Shown piece by piece: positions 57,886 to 64,000 of a stretch of DNA of 64,000 nucleotides (its first letter is position 1; each line of letters begins with the position of its first letter). The stretch comes from Defluviitaleaceae bacterium (GTDB taxonomy: Bacteria; Bacillota; Clostridia; Lachnospirales; WQUN01), in NCBI GenBank assembly GCA_009780585.1, contig WQZS01000003.1:62001-126000 (forward strand), written 5' to 3'. The notes under the pieces are model-generated. The model saw only the letters and a list, made by a program, of their open reading frames with translations, was not told where the DNA came from and ran no database searches. The position numbers and the translations under genes are program-made.

Positions 57886-58839
57886 ATGTACACATTGGAA
57901 AACCGTAGGTTCTTTAAATGCACGTTGAAGGAACGGGCATCCTGTATGGACGTTGTCGAAACCGTCGTGGATTTGGCGAACACCGCGCGCAAGGAAGGCG
58001 TACTGGCGTTGGAGGACCGCGCCGTAAACATGGACGACCCTTTCATCCAAAAAGGGCTGATGCTGATTGTGGACGGCACCGACCCCGAGTTGGTATATGA
58101 TATCTTGCGGGTGGAAATCGTAACCTCGCAGCGGGAGGGTGCCGCGCTGCTGCGGTGGGTAATGGCGCTGGAAGGTCTGCTCTCCATCCAAGCCGGGGAG
58201 AACCCCCGCATCATCGAGGAAAAATTAAAGGGCTTCATCGGTTTCGACGCGTTGGAATCCTTCGATGAAGAATTAAATAAAAAACCGCGTGTGAAGGTTC
58301 CCAACCCCCTGTGGGAAGGCAAATGCGATAAAATCCGTACCCGCAACCGTGCCCGCATCAGGGAAATCAAACATTTGCGGGATACCGTAAACCGCCAATC
58401 CGCTATTATATTTGAGTTGAGAAATAAAAATAACGCTATCGAAGCAGCGCAACCGCGGGAGGGTGACACCCCCGAAATTGCAAACGCTTCCGTATCGGCA
58501 AACATCTCCGCATCCGCAAACACCCCCGAAGCCACGGACACCCTCTCCGCAAAAACGTTCACCTTCGAGGATTTCCTTGCCTTCCCCAACCGCGACATAC
58601 AAATCATACTGCGCGAGGTTGACCAAACGGATTTTTCCATTGCCCTAAAAAGCGCGTCCGAAGCCTTAAAAACCCACTTCTTCGCTAACCTGTCAAAGCG
58701 CCTTGGTGAATTTATTAAAGAAAATATGTCACTCATGGGCGAGCTTCGCCCGGCGGACATAGAGGAAGCGCAACTAAAAATAATCAACATCGCCCGCCGC
58801 TTACAGGACTGCGGCGAAATTGTGGGGTGCCCGATATGA
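57886..58839 (+). CDS. Soluble MotA-cytoplasmic/FliG-C-like fusion, paralog 2
   Basis: A 317-aa protein with no membrane helix. Residues 34-117 match MotA's cytoplasmic sequence: TARKEGVLALEDRAVNMDDP, LMLIVDGTDPELVYDIL, then directly LEGLLSIQAGENPRIIEEKL. In MotA these two parts are separated by membrane helices 3 and 4, which are precisely missing. A basic linker and a low-complexity Ala/Ser/Thr stretch (about 135-222) lead to a FliG C-terminal domain (226-313: NRDIQIILREVDQTDFSIAL, NLSKRLGEFIKENMSLMG, ADIEEAQLKIINIARRL). Both interacting surfaces of the flagellar stator-rotor contact thus sit in one chain. AAAGG lies upstream. The stop overlaps the YjjG-like gene by 4 nt. Function unknown. 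Confidence 0.8.
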   Translation: MYTLENRRFFKCTLKERASCMDVVETVVDLANTARKEGVLALEDRAVNMDDPFIQKGLMLIVDGTDPELVYDILRVEIVTSQREGAALLRWVMALEGLLSIQAGENPRIIEEKLKGFIGFDALESFDEELNKKPRVKVPNPLWEGKCDKIRTRNRARIREIKHLRDTVNRQSAIIFELRNKNNAIEAAQPREGDTPEIANASVSANISASANTPEATDTLSAKTFTFEDFLAFPNRDIQIILREVDQTDFSIALKSASEALKTHFFANLSKRLGEFIKENMSLMGELRPADIEEAQLKIINIARRLQDCGEIVGCPI

Positions 58840-59522
58840 AAAAATACGATGTGTTCCTGTTCGACGCGGACAATACGTTGTTCGACTACGACGCCGCGGA
58901 AAAAAACGCGCTGACAATTATATTAGCGCTTTACGGCTTGCCGTTTAACGAAGAACTCCACGAAAAATACCGTGAAATCAACGCCGCCGTGTGGGCGGCC
59001 TTCGGACGCGGCGAAATGACGAAGACGCAATTACAGCACATCCGCTTCAAGCGGCTGTTTGCGCACATGGGCGCGGATGATGACGTTTCCGCTTTTAACG
59101 ACGGCTACCTGGAGGAACTGGGCAAAGGTTCACAGCTCATCGAAGGCGCGTACGAAATATGCAAAGCCATCACCGAGCGCGGCAAAACCCTCTATATCAT
59201 CACCAACGCCATCCTTAAAACCCAGCAGAACCGAATCAAACACTCCGCCATCAGCCCTTTTATTTCCGATTCCTTCATCTCCGAAGTGGTGGGCTACGAA
59301 AAACCCCACATAAAATTCTTCGAACACGTCCTCGCCCAAATCCCGCCAACCAAAAAGGAAAACATCCTCGTCATCGGCGATAACCTGTACGCCGACATCC
59401 AAGGCGGCATCAACACGGGGCTGGATACCTGCTGGTGTAATTTCCGGAGGGAAACGAACAAAACGGGGATAACGCCGAAATACGAGATCACCGGACTTGG
59501 GGAAATGGCCGGGTTTGTGTGA
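58836..59522 (+). CDS. HAD family phosphatase, YjjG-like nucleotidase
   Basis: A 228-aa HAD hydrolase with the C1 cap. Motif I DADNTLFDYD gives the nucleophile aspartate (about residue 10), motif II is ITNA, motif III the lysine in VGYEKPHIKFF, and motif IV VIGDNLYADIQGG. This matches pyrimidine 5'-nucleotidases of the YjjG type that clear non-canonical nucleotides. The ATG at 58836 overlaps the preceding stop (ATGA); an in-frame GTG at 58827 is less well placed. Confidence 0.85.
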   Translation: MKKYDVFLFDADNTLFDYDAAEKNALTIILALYGLPFNEELHEKYREINAAVWAAFGRGEMTKTQLQHIRFKRLFAHMGADDDVSAFNDGYLEELGKGSQLIEGAYEICKAITERGKTLYIITNAILKTQQNRIKHSAISPFISDSFISEVVGYEKPHIKFFEHVLAQIPPTKKENILVIGDNLYADIQGGINTGLDTCWCNFRRETNKTGITPKYEITGLGEMAGFV

Positions 59523-59542
59523 TTCTTCCCTTATGCTATTAT
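59515..59542 (+). promoter_or_regulatory. Promoter of the Phd-like antitoxin gene
   Basis: TTGTGT, 16 nt, TATTAT with an extended TG motif. The palindrome GTCAT-AATA-ATGAC at 59546-59559 covers the expected transcription start and is a likely autoregulatory operator. Confidence 0.5.
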
Positions 59543-59586
59543 ATTGTCATAATAATGACTAAATCCTATATGGAAGGGTTGACTTT

Positions 59587-59841
59587 ATGGTAGGATTCAT
59601 GCCTGATGTAAAACCGTCAACAAGCATACGGCACGATTATAATTTGTTTTCCAAGCATTGTAAGGAATCGCATACGCCCGTTTTATTGACAAAAAACGGT
59701 GAGGCGGATTTGGTCGTAATGAGCGTTGAAACATATCAAAAAATGATGGCACGGCACAGACTGGGACAAATGCTTTCAAAAGTGGATAAGGACATCGCCG
59801 CAGGCGCACCCATGCGTGATTTTAAAGATATATCATTTTAA
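59587..59841 (+). CDS. Phd/YefM family antitoxin, orphan
   Basis: An 84-aa protein of the Phd/YefM type: an N-terminal DNA-binding fold (VKPSTSIRHDYNLFSKHCKE, PVLLTKNGEADLVVMSVETY) and a C-terminal helical toxin-binding tail (LGQMLSKVDKDIAAGAPMRD). AAGGG precedes the ATG at 59587, with a second ATG at 59599. No Doc, YoeB or RelE gene follows; the next 109 bp hold only a large hairpin. It may act in trans or be a relic of a lost pair. Confidence 0.8.
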   Translation: MVGFMPDVKPSTSIRHDYNLFSKHCKESHTPVLLTKNGEADLVVMSVETYQKMMARHRLGQMLSKVDKDIAAGAPMRDFKDISF

Positions 59842-59871
59842 ACATCCGACCCACACGACACCCGCCCCGCA

Positions 59872-59928
59872 GGGGTCATCGCGCCGCAAGACACGACTTT
59901 CACAGAGTGGCTTGCGGCGCGATACCCC
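59872..59928. repeat. Large hairpin between antitoxin and GH5 genes
   Basis: GGGGTCATCGCGCCGCAAG (59872-59890) and CTTGCGGCGCGATACCCC (59911-59928) pair along 18 bp with one bulge around a 20-nt loop. It lies between two convergent genes and could block both transcripts, although neither side carries a T-run. Confidence 0.65.
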
Positions 59929-59950
59929 GAGAGGGGCGGAGTCAGCACGG

Positions 59951-61018
59951 TTATTTCAACGGAAACACCAACTCCGGGTATTTATCCCGCATATGGTTAA
60001 TCGCGGGCTTCAATTCCTCGAACCCGCCGCAGCCGTCCACACGGTTGGAAGTCCAAGGCATGACGCCCTGCCAGCCGTTATCGAAGGCGTTTTGGTAATC
60101 CTCCGTAAGCGTATACCCCGCCGAGCCGTTGGCGGCACATTCGCCCAGTACCGCGGGCTTAGGGGGCCACAAGCCCCATCCGCCGGAAGCGGGTGAGCCG
60201 AAGGGCTTGACTTGGAAGGGCGAGCCGTAATGCTTACCCACCCAATCGTAATAATGCGGGGAATAGAAATCGATGTAAGCGTTTTTGTTCGGATAAATGC
60301 TTTGCAAGAAAGCGTCGGAAACCTTGTCCCCTTCGTAGCGGGCGTTGTCCTCGTAGCCCTCGAAGCCGTCGGAATGGTACTTGGGGAAGGAGAGCCCGAC
60401 GGTTACGGGTACGTCGGAATTTTCATGGATGGCTGCCGCCGCGCGAGCGAAATAGCGGGAAAGGTCCTCCCATGCCAGGTTGCCACGGTATTCCTCCTCG
60501 TGGGCCCAATCGGGTTCGTTCATCAAGTCGATGCTCCACAGGTAGGGATTTTCCTTGTAACGCAGGGTAAACGGGATTACATAATGCTTGACGAAGGCAT
60601 CGACCTTTTCGTCGGTCAGCACCATTTTGCGCCAACGGCTTGCGTCGGGCCGTTCGTCGTTGCGGTTTTGGAAATGGTCGAAGGAGGTCAGCGTCGCCAT
60701 GATGTAGATTTGGTGGCGTTCGGCGGCGGCGAAGAAGAGGTCGAGGTCGTCCCAATGCTTCCGCGATGTGCCGCTTACCGTGCCTTCCTCGTCGATAATG
60801 ACCGCGCCCTGGTTGTTGTTACAGTTGACCCATACGCGGGTGGCGTTGAGCCCGTTTTCGTGCAGCAGCGCGAAGTGCTCGTTCCACCACGCGTCGTTGT
60901 ATTCGCCGCCGAAGTCGTTCCACTTGTTCCACGGAGTGTTTGCCCCGTTGATCCAAATCCGCTTACCGTCCACCATGAAATGCTCACCTTGGATGGTGAT
61001 TTTTTTATTTGCGCCCAT
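59951..61018 (-). CDS. Glycoside hydrolase family 5-like enzyme
   Basis: A 355-aa TIM-barrel glycosidase. The two catalytic glutamates are clear: E168 in WSIDLMNEPDW (acid/base) and E293 in PAVLGECAANG (nucleophile). The N-terminal HFMVDGKRIWINGANTPWNK is typical of GH5 mannanase/cellulase-like enzymes that act on beta-glucan or mannan oligosaccharides. No signal peptide or carbohydrate-binding module, so it should act inside the cell on imported oligosaccharides. Divergent from the GH172 gene. Confidence 0.83.
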   Translation of the reverse strand: MGANKKITIQGEHFMVDGKRIWINGANTPWNKWNDFGGEYNDAWWNEHFALLHENGLNATRVWVNCNNNQGAVIIDEEGTVSGTSRKHWDDLDLFFAAAERHQIYIMATLTSFDHFQNRNDERPDASRWRKMVLTDEKVDAFVKHYVIPFTLRYKENPYLWSIDLMNEPDWAHEEEYRGNLAWEDLSRYFARAAAAIHENSDVPVTVGLSFPKYHSDGFEGYEDNARYEGDKVSDAFLQSIYPNKNAYIDFYSPHYYDWVGKHYGSPFQVKPFGSPASGGWGLWPPKPAVLGECAANGSAGYTLTEDYQNAFDNGWQGVMPWTSNRVDGCGGFEELKPAINHMRDKYPELVFPLK

Positions 61019-61066
61019 GTGTTCCGCTCCCTTTGCCCGGCAACCGTTACGATTGCGGGTATATGT

Positions 61067-61096
61067 TTGTTTATCCCCGATATTATACGTTATAAT
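61067..61096 (+). promoter_or_regulatory. Promoter of the GH172 gene
   Basis: TTGTTT, 18 nt, TATAAT. It overlaps the divergent GH5 promoter; TATTATA-CGT-TATAATA (61081-61097) is a perfect palindrome containing both -10 boxes. Confidence 0.65.
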
Positions 61097-61109
61097 AGAA
61101 ACATTACAA
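61082..61109 (-). promoter_or_regulatory. Promoter of the GH5-like gene
   Basis: On the minus strand TTGTAA, 16 nt, TATAAT, about 63 nt upstream of the start codon and interleaved with the GH172 promoter. Confidence 0.6.
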
Positions 61110-61137
61110 TCTCATTACATTTTAAAGGAGCGTCCCC

Positions 61138-62244
61138 ATGTTTGACTTATCGAACATCACCCGCATCACCTCCGGCACCACGCGCCTTTTCTCCCCCGAA
61201 AACGTTTACGCCGAAAAAGGCAAGGGCGGCATGGCAGACACAAGCGATACGCCGCAGGAGGAAGTCGTACGCATCGGGCAGCAATGGGAAAATAACAAAG
61301 CCGCCCGCGAATTGGGGCAAAAGTGGAAGGTGCGCCCCTGCATCACCATCCCCGCAGGGGACACAGCCACCATCATGGATACCCAAGGCCCGGGGCGCAT
61401 CACGCACATATGGTTTACCGTGGACCAGAAGCGCTTCCGCGATTTGGTTCTGCGCATGTATTGGGACGGCGAAGCGGAACCCAGCGTGGAGTCCCCCGTA
61501 GGCGATTTCTTTTGCTGCGGTTTTTCGAAGGCATTGGCGATAACGGCCTTGCCGATTAACGTCAATCCGACAGGCGGTATGAATTCTTATTTCCCCATGC
61601 CTTTCCGCCAATCGGCGAGGATCACGGTGGAGAACCGCGGCGTGGAGGATTGCGGCGGCTTCTTCTACGCCATTTCCATGGACGAAGCTCCCGTCGCCGA
61701 CGATGAGGCGTACTTCCACGCCAAGTTTCGCCGCACCAACCCCCTGCCTTACGGCGAGGATTATTTGATTATCGACGGCATCAAAGGCGCGGGTCACTAT
61801 GTAGGAACGCAAATCGCCTGGCAGCAGAATTCCAACGGCTGGTGGGGCGAAGGCGAGGTAAAGGCGTTTATCGACGGCGAAAAGGAATTCCCCGGCTATT
61901 GCGGCACGGGCACGGAGGACTACTTCGGCGGCGCGTGGTGCTACAACGCCAATTATTCGGCGCCGTTCCTCGGGTATCAAGACTTGATGGCGCTTGGTTT
62001 GTTCGGGCAGAAGCGCGAAACCAACGTGACCGGTAACCGCCATTCCATGTACCGCTTCCATATCATGGACCCCATTCGTTTTAAAAAGGACTTGAAAATC
62101 GTCGTGCAAGCTATCGGCTGGCGCAGCGAATGGCGTTACTTGCCGTTGCAAGACGATATTTCATCCGTAGCGTACTGGTACCAAAGCGAGACGCATAATA
62201 AATTTGAACCGCTGGGTGACCGCAACGCGCTGGAAGTAATATAA
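61138..62244 (+). CDS. DUF2961 protein, glycoside hydrolase family 172
   Basis: A 368-aa protein of the DUF2961 family: GPGRITHIWFTVDQKRFRDL, RMYWDGEAEPSVESPVGDFF and the signature YCGTGTEDYFGGAWCYN (about 258-274), which contains the catalytic glutamate of GH172. Characterised members cleave difructose dianhydride, arabinofuranosides or fructofuranosides. No signal peptide. AAAGGAG lies 8 nt before the ATG. The HD-APH fusion gene starts right after its stop. Confidence 0.88.
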   Translation: MFDLSNITRITSGTTRLFSPENVYAEKGKGGMADTSDTPQEEVVRIGQQWENNKAARELGQKWKVRPCITIPAGDTATIMDTQGPGRITHIWFTVDQKRFRDLVLRMYWDGEAEPSVESPVGDFFCCGFSKALAITALPINVNPTGGMNSYFPMPFRQSARITVENRGVEDCGGFFYAISMDEAPVADDEAYFHAKFRRTNPLPYGEDYLIIDGIKGAGHYVGTQIAWQQNSNGWWGEGEVKAFIDGEKEFPGYCGTGTEDYFGGAWCYNANYSAPFLGYQDLMALGLFGQKRETNVTGNRHSMYRFHIMDPIRFKKDLKIVVQAIGWRSEWRYLPLQDDISSVAYWYQSETHNKFEPLGDRNALEVI

Positions 62245-63975
62245 ATGTACGAAACCATCAAGGAACGCTTCCTTGCCTATACCAACGCCTTGCCCTTGAC
62301 ACAAGAGCAACGCGAAGTAGCGAATACCATCAAGCTCGACCATACCCTGCGTGTGGTCGAGCTTTCCGATGTTTTGGCGCGTTCGGTATTCGGCGACGAC
62401 CCCGCCCGTATCGGGCTGGCGAAGGTCATCGGCTTATTGCATGATATCGGGCGCTGGGAGCAGGTTCTTTCGGCGGGCGCGTTCAGCGATACGCAAAGCG
62501 ACCACGGCGCGATGGGCGCAAACGCCGTAATCCGCACCGGCATGATTCATGATTTAAGCGAATCCGATCAAGCCCTAATCCTGACCGCAATCCGCGAACA
62601 TAACAAAAAATATTCCGCGTCCCATGACCCCGAAACGCAAGCCTTTGTGGACATCGTGCGCGACGCGGACAAGGTGGACGGTTTTTACGTAAACGTGAAG
62701 AACTACAGCCTTTCAAGCGACGAATGGAAGCGGGTACTGCCCATGTTCCTGCCCTTCTCCCACGAGATGAGGCTGTCCGACGGCTTGTACGACGCCATCA
62801 TGGAGGAACGGCTTGCCGATTCCGCCGAGCGGCAGACGGTCATCGACTTCCGCTTTTTCATCATGGCGTGGGTGTATGACATGAAGCTGGAAAAGAGCAT
62901 GGAAATCCTCCGCGAAAAAGGATACCTCCACACCTTGTACAACGACATCCCCAACCCCGACGAGCGCATGACGCGGGCTTACCGGAAAATCTGTGATTTC
63001 ATAACACCCGAATATTTGTTTACCCGGGAGATTGCGGATTGGGACGCGTGGGGGAAGGTTTTCCAATCCGCCGAAGCCTTTACGCCCCTTGCCGCCCATA
63101 TTTTTGAAAAGGAAAACCTACCCTTCGCACCGTTGGAAAACACGACCCCCGGCACGAACGCCGTGTTCAAATCCGGCGAATATGTAATCAAAATCTTTGC
63201 GCCCCATGCCAGCGAAGGGGCTACCCTGCGGGAGACCTTCGGCACGAACGTGGATGTGGAGATGTTCGGGATGCGGTGGGCGGAAGCGCAGGGCGTACCC
63301 GCGCCGCGCCTCATCGCCCACGGGGAGGTTAAGGATAAATATAATTTCAAGTACATGGTCATGGATTACATCAAGGGTGAGCTGTTCAACGACGTGGAAA
63401 AACGCCTGACCTACGACGAAAAGGTCATCATCGGGCAAAAGGTGCGCGCCATCACCGACAAATTGAACCAACCCTGCGAAAACTTTAACAAAATTGACAT
63501 GATGGAATACGCCTTCGCCGACCCCTCATGGGAGGACGAAGGCTTCCCCGCGTCCTTCCAAGCGGAACGGATGGCGTATTTACGGGACTTTGACACCGAT
63601 GCGTACAAGCACCCACGAGCCTCCGATGCCGCAGCATACGAAAAAGTATACTGCCACGCGGACTTCCACGGGGAGAATATCCTGGTGGACGAAAACCTGG
63701 ACGTATACCTCGTAGACTTCGCCGATGCCATGTACGCCCCCGCCCAATATGAACAGGTGTACGTCGTAAGCGCGTTGTTCTGCTTCGAAAAGCCGTACAT
63801 GCGCGGCTATTTCGGCGAATACAACACGGAGGAAATCGTTGACCTATGCATGGTGTGGCTGCCCATACACGTATGGGGACATTCCACGATTACCGGCCAT
63901 TTTAAGCCCGTGTCGGAAATTACGTCGTTTGAAGTTTTGCGGGAAAAGCTGCGCGCTTTAATCGAAAAATCATAG
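62245..63975 (+). CDS. HD domain fused to an aminoglycoside-phosphotransferase-like kinase
   Basis: A 576-aa two-domain protein. Residues 1-260 form an HD phosphohydrolase domain (H33 in LDHTLRVV, H66-D67 in LLHDIGRWEQ, H119 in REHNKKY, D142 in RDADKVDG). Residues about 285-576 are a protein-kinase-fold small-molecule kinase of the APH family: ATP lysine K316 in VIKIFAPH, catalytic loop HADFHGENILVDENLD (D473, N478) and metal-binding VDFAD (D491). All key residues of both domains are present, so one chain may both add and remove phosphate, or sense and act. The ATG follows the GH172 stop directly. The substrate may be a sugar or other metabolite of the preceding glycosidases. Confidence 0.8.
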   Translation: MYETIKERFLAYTNALPLTQEQREVANTIKLDHTLRVVELSDVLARSVFGDDPARIGLAKVIGLLHDIGRWEQVLSAGAFSDTQSDHGAMGANAVIRTGMIHDLSESDQALILTAIREHNKKYSASHDPETQAFVDIVRDADKVDGFYVNVKNYSLSSDEWKRVLPMFLPFSHEMRLSDGLYDAIMEERLADSAERQTVIDFRFFIMAWVYDMKLEKSMEILREKGYLHTLYNDIPNPDERMTRAYRKICDFITPEYLFTREIADWDAWGKVFQSAEAFTPLAAHIFEKENLPFAPLENTTPGTNAVFKSGEYVIKIFAPHASEGATLRETFGTNVDVEMFGMRWAEAQGVPAPRLIAHGEVKDKYNFKYMVMDYIKGELFNDVEKRLTYDEKVIIGQKVRAITDKLNQPCENFNKIDMMEYAFADPSWEDEGFPASFQAERMAYLRDFDTDAYKHPRASDAAAYEKVYCHADFHGENILVDENLDVYLVDFADAMYAPAQYEQVYVVSALFCFEKPYMRGYFGEYNTEEIVDLCMVWLPIHVWGHSTITGHFKPVSEITSFEVLREKLRALIEKS

Positions 63976-64000
63976 AAAGCCTTGAACGGTTTTACATCCA

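Noticed and set aside
60212-61501. A 429-codon frame on the plus strand
   Set aside because: Antisense to the GH5 gene and then out of frame in GH172; it crosses two divergent promoters.
61147-62151. A 334-codon frame on the minus strand
   Set aside because: Antisense shadow of the GH172 gene; biased composition and no start signal.

Overview
The window looks like a chromosomal segment of a member of the Bacillota, most likely a clostridial lineage. The evidence is the long S10-spc-alpha ribosomal protein run with a KOW (L14e-like) gene between map and infA, a zinc-type S14, an L17 with an internal lysine-rich insertion, a prfB with the +1 programmed frameshift, mini-RNase III next to cysS, YitT and CtpA families, SecA with a SEC-C tail, and strong Shine-Dalgarno sites (AGGAGG) throughout. 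Codon use is moderately GC-rich, and several accessory stretches (about 1.1-1.6, 15.5-17.8, 19.3-20.1 and 26-27.5 kb) are visibly AT-richer. The species cannot be named from the sequence alone.

Layout. 0-2 kb: an unfinished gene of unknown function, a long imperfect inverted repeat and a small nucleotidyltransferase. 1.7-9.5 kb: clpS-clpA, an M23 endopeptidase with a bactofilin, a CtpA-type protease, a YitT membrane protein and an AraC-type reading frame that runs into a MotA/FliG-like protein. 9.5-15 kb: an iron-sulfur flavoprotein, secA and a Nudix hydrolase. 15-20 kb: accessory genes, namely a truncated AbiEii-type nucleotidyltransferase with its partner, a DUF4143-type ATPase, an independently transcribed structured RNA, an overlapping three-gene cassette with a nucleotidyltransferase-like protein, and a segment with a retropepsin-like gene bounded by 17-bp direct repeats. 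20-30 kb: prfB, an RluA enzyme, a sensor diguanylate cyclase, a secreted LysM protein facing an XRE regulator across an operator-like palindrome, and a large two-HTH regulator. 30-45.5 kb: rplQ back to rpsJ on the minus strand, 28 ribosomal protein, RNA polymerase, secretion and translation genes in one direction, with adk missing between secY and map. 45.6-53.6 kb: PilZ, HD-GYP and lytic transglycosylase genes, tRNA-Thr, a CPBP protease, tRNA-Leu, trmL, ispF-cysS-mrnC and pncB. 53.6-64 kb: a HipA-like kinase, a GH2 beta-galactosidase, a second MotA/FliG-like fusion, a YjjG-type HAD phosphatase, an orphan antitoxin, GH5 and GH172 glycosidases and an HD-aminoglycoside-phosphotransferase-like fusion.

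Most interesting signals. (1) Two paralogous soluble proteins join the cytoplasmic parts of the flagellar stator protein MotA, with both later membrane helices cut out, to the C-terminal torque domain of the rotor protein FliG. No other flagellar gene is present here, but c-di-GMP genes (GGDEF, PilZ, HD-GYP) are. (2) A family of 25-27 bp palindromes with matching changes in both arms occurs six times: four between genes, three of them at or within 3 nt of a stop codon, and two inside clpA and cysS in the same reading frame. (3) A structured RNA of about 260 nt has its own promoter and terminator. These three are the best candidates for undescribed biology.
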